A DNA stretch of 64,000 nt, taken from Egicoccus halophilus (GTDB taxonomy: Bacteria; Actinomycetota; Nitriliruptoria; Nitriliruptorales; Nitriliruptoraceae). This document shows positions 19,176-27,757 of the stretch, one piece after another; the first letter of the stretch is position 1, and every line of letters begins with the position of its first letter. The stretch spans positions 1,736,001 through 1,800,000 of the forward strand of contig NZ_CP036250.1 in assembly GCF_004300825.1 (NCBI RefSeq). The letters are read 5' to 3'. The translations under genes and the position numbers were made by a program. Below the pieces are notes generated by a model. The model did not search any database. It worked only from the letters and a program-made list of their open reading frames with translations, and had not been told where the DNA came from.

Positions 19176-20318
19176 GTGACCGCCGACCCACCGATCCGGA
19201 TCCACCTGTCACCACCACACGTCGGGGTGGAGGAGCGCGAGCACCTGCTCGAAGCGTTCGAGTCGAACTGGATCGCGCCCCTCGGCCCAGACGTCGATGC
19301 GTTCGAGGCGGAGTTCGCCGCCGTGCTGGGCGCTCCGCACGCCGTGGCGCTCTCGTCGGGAACCGCCGCCCTGCACCTCGCGCTCCGTCAGGTGGGGGTG
19401 GGCCCCGGTGACCGGGTCCTGTGCTCGACGATGACCTTCGTCGCGAGCGCCGCTCCGATTCGCTACCTGGGCGCAGAGCCCGTGTTCGTGGACGCCACCG
19501 AGGACTCGTGGAACCTCGACGTCGATCTCGTCGCCGAGGCGCTCGACGAGGCAGCGCGCATCGGCCGGCCGTACCGGGCGCTCGTGGCCGTCGACCTCTA
19601 CGGCCGTTGCTGCGACTACGAGCGTCTCGCGCCGTTGTGCCGCGACCATGGCGTGGCGCTGGTCGAGGACGCGGCCGAGGCGCTGGGCGCCCGCCATCGT
19701 GGTCGCGCCGCCGGCACGTTCGGTGCGGCTGGCGTGTTCTCCTTCAACGGCAACAAGATCCTGACGACCTCGGGGGGTGGGATGCTCGTGACCACGGACG
19801 CGGATCTGGCGGCGCGCACCCGGCACCTCGCCACGCAGGCCCGTGAGCCGGCCGCTCACTACGAGCACGTGGAGGTCGGCTACAACTACCGCCTCAGCAA
19901 CTTGTTGGCGGCCCTCGGCCGGGCACAGCTGCGCAAGCTCGAGGAACGGGTTTCCCGTCGTCGGGAGATAGGACGCCGCTATCGGGAGGCGCTGACGGAC
20001 CATCCGGGCGTCCACTTCGCGCCGATGGGCGACCCTGACGAGAGCAACCACTGGCTCACCTGCTTGACGGTCGACCCGCTGGTTGCGCGGGTCGACCGGG
20101 AAGCGTTGCGGCAGCATCTCCGGTCACGCGGCATCGAGGCGCGACCTGTCTGGAAGCCGATGCATCGCCAGCCGGTCTTCGGCGACTGCGACGTGCTCGG
20201 TGGCAAGGTGGCCGAGCGGCTCTTCGAGGAAGGACTCTGCCTGCCCAGCGGCTCGTCGCTCACGGAGGCGGAGCAGGACGAGGTCGTCACCGAGATTGGC
20301 CACGTCCTAGGTCGTTGA
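19176..20318 (+). CDS. DegT/DnrJ/EryC1/StrS aminotransferase (PglE/perosamine-synthase-like)
   Basis: 380 residues from GTG at 19176. PLP-dependent sugar aminotransferase that would convert a nucleotide-linked 4-keto-6-deoxy sugar to a 4-amino sugar using glutamate. NWIAPLGPDVDAFE near the start is typical of the 4-aminotransferase branch, SGTAALHLAL begins at 61, VEDAAEALGA contains the PLP-binding Asp, and SFNGNKILTTSGGGM holds the Schiff-base K194. Best paired with the WbpM/PglF-type dehydratase at 24187. Confident family call; the exact product is inferred. Confidence 0.9.
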   Translation: MTADPPIRIHLSPPHVGVEEREHLLEAFESNWIAPLGPDVDAFEAEFAAVLGAPHAVALSSGTAALHLALRQVGVGPGDRVLCSTMTFVASAAPIRYLGAEPVFVDATEDSWNLDVDLVAEALDEAARIGRPYRALVAVDLYGRCCDYERLAPLCRDHGVALVEDAAEALGARHRGRAAGTFGAAGVFSFNGNKILTTSGGGMLVTTDADLAARTRHLATQAREPAAHYEHVEVGYNYRLSNLLAALGRAQLRKLEERVSRRREIGRRYREALTDHPGVHFAPMGDPDESNHWLTCLTVDPLVARVDREALRQHLRSRGIEARPVWKPMHRQPVFGDCDVLGGKVAERLFEEGLCLPSGSSLTEAEQDEVVTEIGHVLGR

Positions 20319-20400
20319 AGGCCCGACAGCGTGTACCGCCCGGAGATCGCTGCGTACGAAATCTACGTGCGGGCAGGACCGTCACCGCAGCGGTCGCGCG

Positions 20401-20406
20401 TAATGT
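20401..20406 (+). promoter_or_regulatory. TAATGT -10-like element
   Basis: TAATGT lies 49 nt before the ATG of the Tat-signal protein and is the most A/T-rich hexamer of that 136-nt gap. No recognisable -35 box. Confidence 0.3.
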
Positions 20407-20454
20407 GCTGGTTGCTGGGACGGTCACCTGCGGCCGTCGGCACGAGGGGACGAG

Positions 20455-20970
20455 ATGCACGACGACGAGAAGATCGAGGGCGCGGGCGCCGGACGCCGCG
20501 ACTTCCTCAAGCGCACCGCCGTGGTCGGGGGCATGGTGTGGGCTGCGCCACTGATCCAGAGCGCACCGGCGTTCGCGGCCCAGACGTCGCCGCCTCCGCC
20601 GACCGGAGGCCAGGACATCTCGTTCGTCGCCTTCGTCATCGAGAACCGGTCGAGTACCCGCTACAAGTACGAGGACGCCGGGAAGAACACGGAGTGCACG
20701 TTCGAGGGCGGCGGGGAGTTGAACAAGCACTTCGACGGCTACCCCGCGCTCCAAGAGGAGTGGAAGAACACGCCGCAGGGCAGCCCCACCGATGGGCGCG
20801 TCAGCCTCTCGTGCACCGACGACAAGGTGTGGACGATCACCCCGAGCGCGAACTACCGCGTCAAGTGGGCGCTGGTGAAGAGCGGCTCGAAGTCCATGGC
20901 GACGGCGTTCCTCGGGCCCACCGGGACGGGCTACCCGCATGGACAGGCGGTGCAGGTCTTCCAAGCCTGA
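20455..20970 (+). CDS. Small twin-arginine-signal exported protein, unknown function
   Basis: 171 residues. A Tat signal peptide is clear: RRDFLKR at 14-20, then a hydrophobic stretch (TAVVGGMVWAAPLI) and a likely AFA-A cleavage near 42. The mature part begins with a Pro-rich linker (TSPPPPTGG) and is a compact domain of about 120 residues with two Cys (ECTF and SCTD), which could form a disulfide. I do not recognise the family. The ribosome-binding site is GAGGGGACGAG, part of the shared leader element. It directly precedes the HprK-like/PqqD genes and is the best candidate substrate or cargo of that system. Confidence 0.8.
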   Translation: MHDDEKIEGAGAGRRDFLKRTAVVGGMVWAAPLIQSAPAFAAQTSPPPPTGGQDISFVAFVIENRSSTRYKYEDAGKNTECTFEGGGELNKHFDGYPALQEEWKNTPQGSPTDGRVSLSCTDDKVWTITPSANYRVKWALVKSGSKSMATAFLGPTGTGYPHGQAVQVFQA

Positions 20971-21020
20971 TTCAGCTCGGCAGTGGAGGGACGGTCTCGG
21001 GCCGCCGCCTCGGGTGCTTC

Positions 21021-21926
21021 TCAAGCATCGTCGGCCGCCGCCATCAGGCGTCGTACGGTTGCAACCGCTTCGTCGAGTCGTCCGAACGAGAGACGGAAGG
21101 CGGGCACGTCGGTGAGTGCGTTCTTGAGACCACGCAGTTCACGGATGCCGCTCGAGGTCTCTTCGACCGCGAAGGCACACGACGAGGCGTGACGGAGCGC
21201 ATCAGCTCCTGACAGCGGCTCGAGCCGCACCGGCTGGTCCGCGACGTACTCGGGGAACACGAGCAGCCGGAGGTAGCCCTCCGCGACGACATCGGTGAAC
21301 CCCGTTGCCAGGACCTGCCACTGGTCACGGTGGTAGTGCTTGAGGCGCTGGGGAAGTTCCGGCTCGTGGTGAGGAAGCACCGGCCAGGACCCGGGGTCCA
21401 GTGAGAGCGGCTTCCGATATCCCTGGACCAGTCCGTCGGCGGACAAGGCCACCGCCTCGTCGGTGAGATAGGCCAGGCCCGTATCCAGGAGTCCCGCCAC
21501 CAACGTCGTCTTGCCGGACTCCATGGCAGCCGGCAGGAGTACGACCGCGTCGCCACGTGCGACCGCTCCGGCATGCAGGAGCACGCGGTCCTGGACGGGC
21601 TGGATCACGTGACGGTTCACGGCCCAGAACAGTTGAGCAACCAGGGTCCCGGGGTCCGCCGATACGGCGATCTCGATGTCGTCGCGCCAGACGCCGCCAC
21701 GGCCGTGGTCGGGCGTCAGAACCGAAAAGCACGCCGATCGGTCGTCGGCGTCCGAGCTCCGCATCGGTGCGTAACAGGCGTCGAGATGAGTGGACAGTTC
21801 GGGGTCGGAGGTGCGGATGCTCCAGCTACGCCCGAAGCACTGGAACGGCCCGACTCGGTGATGGCACCGCTCGTCACGTTGCCTGGACAGAATCGCCGAC
21901 CTGCCGTCCGATGGTGACTCCCGCAC
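21021..21926 (-). CDS. HprK-like P-loop protein (HPr kinase C-terminal-domain relative)
   Basis: 301 residues from GTG at 21926, chosen because GGCGGGGG lies 6 nt upstream; an in-frame ATG at 22052 would add 42 residues of low-complexity sequence. The core LLHAGAVARGDAVVLLP (from 117) leads into a P-loop AAMESGKT at 133-140, where Ala replaces the first Gly of Walker A, then YLTDE at 153-157 and RKPLSLDPGSWP. This is the order seen in HprK-like proteins that occur with PqqD proteins and NTP_transf_5 proteins in RiPP and HPr-rel-A loci. Activity (kinase, ATPase) is unproven. Divergent from the first PqqD-like gene. Confidence 0.8.
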   Translation of the reverse strand: MRESPSDGRSAILSRQRDERCHHRVGPFQCFGRSWSIRTSDPELSTHLDACYAPMRSSDADDRSACFSVLTPDHGRGGVWRDDIEIAVSADPGTLVAQLFWAVNRHVIQPVQDRVLLHAGAVARGDAVVLLPAAMESGKTTLVAGLLDTGLAYLTDEAVALSADGLVQGYRKPLSLDPGSWPVLPHHEPELPQRLKHYHRDQWQVLATGFTDVVAEGYLRLLVFPEYVADQPVRLEPLSGADALRHASSCAFAVEETSSGIRELRGLKNALTDVPAFRLSFGRLDEAVATVRRLMAAADDA

Positions 21927-22129
21927 CAAAAGCCCCCGCCCTATCCCCACGACCGCACACCATACTGCAGCGAGAGATCGCCGCAGTCGGTAGCTCGAGA
22001 ACGTCAGAAGAGGGCGTTCGGCGAACGATGCGGGCGACCAACGTGCGAACATTTCACTGATGCGGCATGGTCTCCGTCCGGCGTCCGGTCGCGGAATCGG
22101 CGCCTGCGTGGGTCGGACGTGGAGGGGCC
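21927..22129. promoter_or_regulatory. Divergent intergenic region with GTTCG-N-CGAAC inverted repeat
   Basis: This 203-nt stretch separates the HprK-like and PqqD-1 genes and must hold both promoters. GTTCGGCGAAC at 22016-22026 has perfect 5-bp arms. A related GTTCGGTCGAAC lies at 22583-22594 before the LuxR-type gene, suggesting a shared operator. If the HprK-like gene starts at the ATG at 22052, the element would lie inside it. Confidence 0.35.
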
Positions 22130-22489
22130 ATGTCATTCGTTATCGATGGTTCCTACGTTCCGAGTCTCGGCAGCGGCGTGATCGCAATGCCCGTCGCGGA
22201 GGAGACCCTGCTCTTCGATGAACAACGCGGCATGCTGCACCAACTCGACCCCATCGGGGCGGCCGTATGCAGCTGCATGGACGGTGAGACGTCGATCGAT
22301 CAGGCGGTCGACGAACTCGCTGCTGCCTTCGGAGCCCCCCGTGATCAGGTCGCCAGCGATGTACTGGCCCTCGTGGAGGAGTTCGGACGGCTGGGGCTGC
22401 TCGATGGCCTGGAGCCGGAACCCGCCCCCGCTGCGATCAAAGGAGACGACGTCCAGTTTCCCGATTCCGGCGGGGCGTGCGGTCCGTGA
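22130..22489 (+). CDS. PqqD/RRE-like protein 1 with C-terminal tail
   Basis: 119 residues from ATG 22130, directly after GGAGGGG. Residues 1-93 follow the PqqD fold pattern: a beta-rich start (IAMPVAEETLLFDEQRGMLHQL) and then DPIGAAVCSCMDGETSIDQAVDELAAAFG with the usual winged-helix segments. PqqD-type domains (RREs) bind leader peptides or partner enzymes. Beyond the domain is a 26-residue tail, Pro/Ala-rich then ending DSGGACGP, which is unusual. The tail might be a linker, a docking site or an encoded peptide substrate. No PQQ genes are present, so a role in PQQ synthesis is unlikely. Confidence 0.75.
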   Translation: MSFVIDGSYVPSLGSGVIAMPVAEETLLFDEQRGMLHQLDPIGAAVCSCMDGETSIDQAVDELAAAFGAPRDQVASDVLALVEEFGRLGLLDGLEPEPAPAAIKGDDVQFPDSGGACGP

Positions 22490-22826
22490 CGTCGACCAGA
22501 AGGTGTATCGCGCACTCCTGGCCGACGAAAAGGGGCCGTCTGGCCTTTGATGGTTTGAACCACATCGACTAGTTACTGCATGGTTCGGTCGAACGCGTGT
22601 GGCAAGTGTTCCAGTCGCCTTCCGAAGTGAAATCGAACCAATGTAGTTCCTTCGTCCTTCGAATGTGGTCCTTTGCGGCAAGCACTTCTCTTCTGCCGAT
22701 TCGATTGACGAGTCGAGCAGGGACATGCATGCTCCTCGTTGTCCGACGGATGTCAGCAGTTGGGGTGATGGGCAGGCCGGCGGAGGGGCGCGAGTCGAGC
22801 GGCTCGCAAGGGGCGACAGGCGAGCC
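22490..22826. promoter_or_regulatory. 337-nt gap with operator-like inverted repeats upstream of the LuxR-type gene
   Basis: Noticeably richer in A/T than its surroundings between about 22545 and 22700. It contains TGGTTTGAACCA (22551-22562, perfect 5-bp arms around TG), then GTTCGGTCGAAC (22583-22594, 5-bp arms around GT) about 30 bp later, and a GAACCA half-site near 22632. No convincing small gene was found. This looks like a regulated promoter region. Confidence 0.4.
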
Positions 22827-23867
22827 ATGGCTCGGGGCGAAGCAACGGTACGAGTGGGCATTCTTGCGGCTGATCGTGCCTTCGCGGAGGGCCTTGATGC
22901 GGCGCTCGGACGTTGCGGTGTCGAGGCCACACTGCTGCCTCCCGATCCGTCGGCATGGCCACAGGACCTGACCGCTCTGGCGGTCGAACTCGGCCATGAC
23001 GACTCCGACGCTGCCTGGGCTCGGGTGTCGGGGTGCGCACCTGCTGCCGTGATCGGTCTCGGCGCCGCCCTGGATGTCGGACTGCACTCGTCGGTGACCG
23101 TGCGCCTGGGCATCGACGCCAGCCTTCGGCAGTTCCTCCATGCGGTGGCGCCCGAAGTGGATGCCGTCGGATCGGAGGAGCGACCGGCCTCGCCGGTGCG
23201 CGTCCGGGTCGTGTTGGTCGACCCGCACCGACTGCGGCGTGAGGTCACCGCAGCCGCACTCGACCGGCAGCCCGGTATCGAGGTCGCGGCTTGTGCCGAC
23301 GACGCGTCGACGGCGCTGTTGCAGATGGAGCGTGTCGGTGCCGCGGTGGTCGTCGTGGCGGTGGGAGTCGCTGACGCCGGGCGGATCTGCGCGGCTGCAC
23401 GCGCCGACGGCCGCCCTCGCGTGCTGTTGCTGGACCGCGCAGCCGATGAGGTTCGCCTCCTCGATGCGATCGAGGCCGGCGCCGATGGCTACACGGTTGG
23501 CGAGAACGGCATCACCGGCGTCGCTCGGGCGGTCGAAGCGATCGCGCGAGGGGAGACGGTCGTCCCGGCCGTACTGCTGGGACCGCTGCTCCGACGCCTG
23601 ATCCGTCGTCAGCGCGATGCTGCACAGGCCGCAGAGCGGCTCGTGGTGCTGACGCCTCGCGAGCGTGAGGTACTGGCGCTCCTCGTGGAGGGGAGCGACC
23701 AGCTCGGCATCGCCAGCGCGCTGTTCATCTCACCGGAGACGGCGCGCACGCACCTGCAGCGCCTCCTGCGCAAGCTCGGCGTCCGCTCCCGCGCGGAGGC
23801 GGTCGCTCTGGTGGAGCAGACCGGTATGGCAGAGCGCCTGGGACGCATCGTGGAGGCTGCGTCGTGA
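22827..23867 (+). CDS. Orphan LuxR-type transcriptional regulator with two degenerate receiver-like domains
   Basis: 346 residues from ATG 22827. Two receiver-like Rossmann units come first, beginning VRVGILAADRAF (about 8) and VRVRVVLVDPHRL (about 124). Neither shows an Asp at the phosphorylation position; strand 3 of the second reads AAVVVVAVGVADA. The C-terminal LuxR HTH starts at LTPREREVLALL and continues SPETARTHLQRLLRKLGVRSR. No histidine kinase is adjacent, so control by ligand or protein binding is more likely than phosphorylation. The next gene, PqqD-2, starts within its stop codon (GTGA), so regulator and RRE protein are made together. It is the likely regulator of this operon. Confidence 0.8.
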   Translation: MARGEATVRVGILAADRAFAEGLDAALGRCGVEATLLPPDPSAWPQDLTALAVELGHDDSDAAWARVSGCAPAAVIGLGAALDVGLHSSVTVRLGIDASLRQFLHAVAPEVDAVGSEERPASPVRVRVVLVDPHRLRREVTAAALDRQPGIEVAACADDASTALLQMERVGAAVVVVAVGVADAGRICAAARADGRPRVLLLDRAADEVRLLDAIEAGADGYTVGENGITGVARAVEAIARGETVVPAVLLGPLLRRLIRRQRDAAQAAERLVVLTPREREVLALLVEGSDQLGIASALFISPETARTHLQRLLRKLGVRSRAEAVALVEQTGMAERLGRIVEAAS

Positions 23868-24190
23868 ACGATCCCGTCCCGTCGTTGGCGGCTCACCGGG
23901 GCGTGACGCAGACGCTTCCGTCCCGGCGCGGTGACGTCGAACGGTATGACGGCGGAACCGAGAGCGTGTTGTTCGTTGCTGGTAGCAGTCAGCGGCACGT
24001 CCTGAATGCACCGGCACGCGCCATCTGGGAGGCCTGCGACGGCACCACCACGATCGAGGAGCTCGTCCGAGCCATCTGCACCGTGTTCTCGGTGTCGTAC
24101 GGCGCGGCGTTGCACGACATCGAGGTGGTTCTCGGGGCGCTCGAGCGAGCCGGACTGGTGGCATGGACAGGGAACGAGGGGCGGACATGA
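23864..24190 (+). CDS. PqqD/RRE-like protein 2
   Basis: 108 residues from a GTG overlapping the regulator's TGA. The PqqD pattern is clear: ESVLFVAGSSQRHVLNAPARAIWEACDG, then TTIEELVRAICTVFSVSYGAALHDIEVVLGALERAGLV. The IWEACDG-TTIEELV segment is the typical helix-turn before the wing. It ends in the start codon of the WbpM-like gene (ATGA). By analogy it binds a peptide or partner enzyme; nothing shows which. Confidence 0.8.
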   Translation: MNDPVPSLAAHRGVTQTLPSRRGDVERYDGGTESVLFVAGSSQRHVLNAPARAIWEACDGTTTIEELVRAICTVFSVSYGAALHDIEVVLGALERAGLVAWTGNEGRT

Positions 24191-26082
24191 TGCTCGATGG
24201 GGACGTGCGCGTGCACGGGCGCGCCGCGTGGTGGACGTCGGCGGCGCGACGCAGCGTACGAGGGCCTTCCGACGTGGCGCTGACGATCCTCGATGTCGCG
24301 CTCGTCGGAGTCGCCTACGCGACGACACTGGTCCTGCGCTACGAACTGGCCGTTCCCGCCGCGGCGTGGAACGGTCTGCTGCGGTTCCTGCCCATCGCCG
24401 TGGTCGCCCACGTCGTCACCAACCGTGTAGCGGGGGTGTACGGGCCGGTCTGGCAGCAGGCATCGATCCTCGAAGCCCAGCGCATCGCCGCCGCCGGCGT
24501 CGTCGCGATGGGCAGCCTGCTCGCCGGCGTGTACCTGATCGATCGCGCGGTTCCGTTGCTGGTGGTGCTCGCGGGCGGCCTGCTGACGACCGCGCTGCTC
24601 GGCGTCCTCCGGTTCCAGTCGCGCCTGTTCGCCTTCCACCGCCGCGGTGGGGGTGGCGGGACCCGGGTGTTGGTCGCGGGGGCCGGCGAGTCGGCCGGAT
24701 CGATCCTCCGTGAGCTCTCACGGATGCCGACCCCCAACGCGACCATCGTCGGGTTCGTCGACGACGACCCGCGCAAGGTCGGCCGGCTGCTCGGGAACGT
24801 GCCGATCCTCGGTTCCATCGACGAACTCGTCGAGGTCGGCCGCCAGGTGCAAGCCGAGCAGGTGCTGCTGGCGATCCCGTCGGCAAACTCCACCCTGGTG
24901 CGCCGGGTCGCGGACGCGACCGCGCGGCTGGGTGTCCCGCTGAAGGTGTTGCCCAGCGTCTCCGAGTTGATGGACAACCAGCCGCACCTGCGGGACGTGC
25001 GTGACCTGTCCATCGACGACCTGCTCGGGCGCGAACCCATCTCGACCGATCTCGCCTCGGTCCAGGCGCTCGTCAAGGGACGGTGTGTGCTCGTGACCGG
25101 GGGTGGCGGATCCATCGGTTCGGAGATCGTACGTCAGGTCGCGGCCTACGCCCCGGCGCGACTGTTGGTGCTCGACCGCGACGAGACCCACCTGTTCGAC
25201 GCGATGGCGGCCATCGAAGGGCGGGCGGTTCCCATCCTGCTCGACGTCCGCGATCGACGAGCCGTGCGGGAACTGTTCGAGCGCGAACGTCCGGACATCG
25301 TGTTCCACGCGGCTGCCAACAAGCACGTGCCGTTGCTGGAGTCCCACCCGCGCGAGGCCGTCACCAACAACGTGCTCGGGACGGAGAACCTCGTGACCGC
25401 GGCCCGCTCCGTGGCCACCCCGCGGGTGGTCTTCATCTCCACGGACAAGGCCGTCAATCCCTCGAGCGTCATGGGCGCGTCCAAGCGAATGGGCGAGCGC
25501 CTGGTCCACGCCAACGCGCCGCAGGGTGCGGCCTGGTGTGCCGTCCGTTTCGGCAATGTCCTCGGCAGTCGGGGAAGTGTGGTGCCGACCTTCGTCCGGC
25601 AGATCCGCAGTGGCGGACCGGTCACGGTCACCCACCAGGACATGACGCGGTACTTCATGAGCATCCCCGAAGCCGTGCAGTTGGTGTTGCAGGCGGCAGC
25701 CCTGGCCGAGGACCGCGAGGTGTTCATGCTCGAGATGGGCGCTCCCGTGCGCATCGTCGACCTCGCACACCGCATGATCTCCCTGGCCGGCCTTCGCGTC
25801 GGGACAGACATCGAGGTGCAGGTCACCGGTTTGCGCCCCGGCGAGAAGATCACCGAGGAGCTGCGGACCTCGGACGAGCGCGCTGAGCACACGAGCCACC
25901 CGAAGATCCTGCGCCTGCATCCTCCGGCCGTCGACCCTGGCATCGTGTCGGCGACGGTGCAGGGGCTGTCGGTGGCCGCCGCCGAGCGTGACGACCAGGA
26001 AACGATCCGCCTGCTGTTCGACGGGGAGCTCCCGCAATGTCTCGACCTGACCTCGCCAGACCTCATCAGGCTGCGGGAGTGA
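24187..26082 (+). CDS. Membrane-bound WbpM/PglF/CapD-type nucleotide-sugar 4,6-dehydratase
   Basis: 631 residues from ATG 24187, which overlaps the PqqD-2 stop and follows GAGGGGC. Four N-terminal membrane segments (about 25-130) are followed by a CoA-binding-like Rossmann unit (RVLVAGAGESAG) and the catalytic SDR domain (VLVTGGGGSIGSEIVRQV). The active-site segment STDKAVNPSSVMGASK has Met where most SDRs have Tyr, the mark of UDP-GlcNAc 4,6-dehydratases of this type. It would make UDP-4-keto-6-deoxy-GlcNAc, the substrate of a PglE-like aminotransferase. Central enzyme of the operon; confident family call. Confidence 0.92.
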   Translation: MMLDGDVRVHGRAAWWTSAARRSVRGPSDVALTILDVALVGVAYATTLVLRYELAVPAAAWNGLLRFLPIAVVAHVVTNRVAGVYGPVWQQASILEAQRIAAAGVVAMGSLLAGVYLIDRAVPLLVVLAGGLLTTALLGVLRFQSRLFAFHRRGGGGGTRVLVAGAGESAGSILRELSRMPTPNATIVGFVDDDPRKVGRLLGNVPILGSIDELVEVGRQVQAEQVLLAIPSANSTLVRRVADATARLGVPLKVLPSVSELMDNQPHLRDVRDLSIDDLLGREPISTDLASVQALVKGRCVLVTGGGGSIGSEIVRQVAAYAPARLLVLDRDETHLFDAMAAIEGRAVPILLDVRDRRAVRELFERERPDIVFHAAANKHVPLLESHPREAVTNNVLGTENLVTAARSVATPRVVFISTDKAVNPSSVMGASKRMGERLVHANAPQGAAWCAVRFGNVLGSRGSVVPTFVRQIRSGGPVTVTHQDMTRYFMSIPEAVQLVLQAAALAEDREVFMLEMGAPVRIVDLAHRMISLAGLRVGTDIEVQVTGLRPGEKITEELRTSDERAEHTSHPKILRLHPPAVDPGIVSATVQGLSVAAAERDDQETIRLLFDGELPQCLDLTSPDLIRLRE

Positions 26083-26089
26083 CGGCTCG

Positions 26090-27757
26090 ATGACGGTCGA
26101 TGCGCCGATCATCCGGTTCGTCCTCGCGCTGCGACGCTGGTGGACGGTGGTCGCCGGCCTCGTCGTGGTCGCCCTCGTCGGTACGTGGCTCACCCTGCCC
26201 GCTCACGCCCCCCAGGCGGACGTCGAGCCTGGCGTGAACTACACGGCGACGCATCTGCTGCTCAGCGAGAACCCGACGGTGGAGACCGGCAACCTCGATC
26301 TGGTCGTTCTGCTCGCGCAGCAGGGCGAGGTCCGCACCAGGGTCACGGGGGCACTCGGGGACGGCTTCCCGGTGGGCACGGCCGAATCGGTCTCCATCGC
26401 GCCGAACAAGGAGCTCGGGACGCTCGAGCTCACCACGGTGCAGCCGACGGCCGACCAGGCCGCCCTGGTCGTCAACACCTACGCCGAGGTGCTGCGTGAG
26501 TTCTTCGACGGCCGCGCGGCGGCGGGTGTGCAGCGGGACTTCGACGCGGCCGTCGAGCGCCTGCTCGCCTTCGGAGAGCGCATCCGCGGCCTCGAGGACG
26601 AGATCAACGGCTTGACCGAGTCGAGCATCGAGCGTCGACTGCTCGAGGCGGAACTCGACGTGCTCGTCGAGCAGTACGGCCTGCTGCAGGCCGAGGTGCA
26701 GTCGCTCAACGCGCGCACCATCGGCGACAACCCGACCTTCACGACGCTGCAGGAGCCGGTGCCGACCCCGATCGCGACCGGCCAGCTGTTCAGCATGCCG
26801 ACCAATCGGGGCTTTCGGTTCGTGCTCGCACTGTTCGCCGCACTGTTCGCCGGCTTGGGTGCCGTATTCGCCATCGACTGGCTCGACAGCCGGCTGCGCA
26901 CCCGACAGGACGTCGAGGACGCCTACGGCCTGCCGGTCATCGCCGAGTTGCCCCGGATGCGACGACGTGAGGTGCACCAGGACCCGTTGCCAGCACTGAC
27001 ACGACCCGGCTCCCGCGCGGCGGAGGTCTACCGCTCGTTGCAACTGACGCTCGCGTTGGCGTTGCGGTGGCAGCTCGACCGCAGCACGCCGACGGGCAGT
27101 GCGGCCGTCGGGTCCGCCGAACGCATCGAGGGCAGCGGCCCACCGCGGACCTTGTTGGTCACCTCGGCACGGGCGGGCGAAGGCAAGTCCACCATCGTCG
27201 GCAATCTTGCCGCCAGCTTCGCGGAGACGGGGCAGCGGGTCCTGGTGGTCGACTGTGACTTCCGCCGATCCGCCGTCGCCGATCTCCTCGGCGCCGAGAA
27301 GGGGCCGAGTCTGCGCGATTACGCCGACCCGCGTTTCGACGGACTCCAGGGCCTCATCGTGTCCTCGGCGGTGCCGCGCGTCACGACCGTCCGTGCCGGA
27401 ACACCCGGGGTCGCGCCGGTGTGGTTCTTCAGCCGATGCGCCGATCTGGTCGCCGAAGCACGTGAGCATGCCGACATCGTCGTCTTCGACGCCGGCCCTC
27501 TGCTCGCGACCAACGAGGCAGCGGCGCTGGTCCCGCACGTCGACTCGGTGCTCGTCGTCACCTGCAGCGGACGTCTGGCCGCGTCACTTGCGCGCCGTGC
27601 CCTCGAGACGCTAACGCAACTCAAGGCCACGGTGGCCGGCATCGTGCTCCTCGGTGGCGACGACTCGCCGCGGCGCTATGGCCACTACTACGAGCCGCTG
27701 CGCAAGGCCGCAGCGACGCAGGCTCTGGACGACGTCACCCCGGCCGAGCGGGTATGA
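26090..27757 (+). CDS. Wzc-like co-polymerase/BY-kinase with tyrosine-containing tail (copy 3)
   Basis: 555 residues. Membrane segments at about 19-36 and 243-262, coiled-coil-like region about 145-205, then a BY-kinase domain with Walker A SARAGEGKST (359-368) and Walker A' VLVVDCDFR (384-392); IVVFDAGPLL is the Walker B region. Unlike the two copies at 2-5 kb it ends in a Tyr cluster (RRYGHYYEP), the expected autophosphorylation tail. It starts 7 nt after the dehydratase, and its stop overlaps PqqD-3 (ATGA). It likely sets chain length of the glycan made by this operon. Confidence 0.87.
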   Translation: MTVDAPIIRFVLALRRWWTVVAGLVVVALVGTWLTLPAHAPQADVEPGVNYTATHLLLSENPTVETGNLDLVVLLAQQGEVRTRVTGALGDGFPVGTAESVSIAPNKELGTLELTTVQPTADQAALVVNTYAEVLREFFDGRAAAGVQRDFDAAVERLLAFGERIRGLEDEINGLTESSIERRLLEAELDVLVEQYGLLQAEVQSLNARTIGDNPTFTTLQEPVPTPIATGQLFSMPTNRGFRFVLALFAALFAGLGAVFAIDWLDSRLRTRQDVEDAYGLPVIAELPRMRRREVHQDPLPALTRPGSRAAEVYRSLQLTLALALRWQLDRSTPTGSAAVGSAERIEGSGPPRTLLVTSARAGEGKSTIVGNLAASFAETGQRVLVVDCDFRRSAVADLLGAEKGPSLRDYADPRFDGLQGLIVSSAVPRVTTVRAGTPGVAPVWFFSRCADLVAEAREHADIVVFDAGPLLATNEAAALVPHVDSVLVVTCSGRLAASLARRALETLTQLKATVAGIVLLGGDDSPRRYGHYYEPLRKAAATQALDDVTPAERV

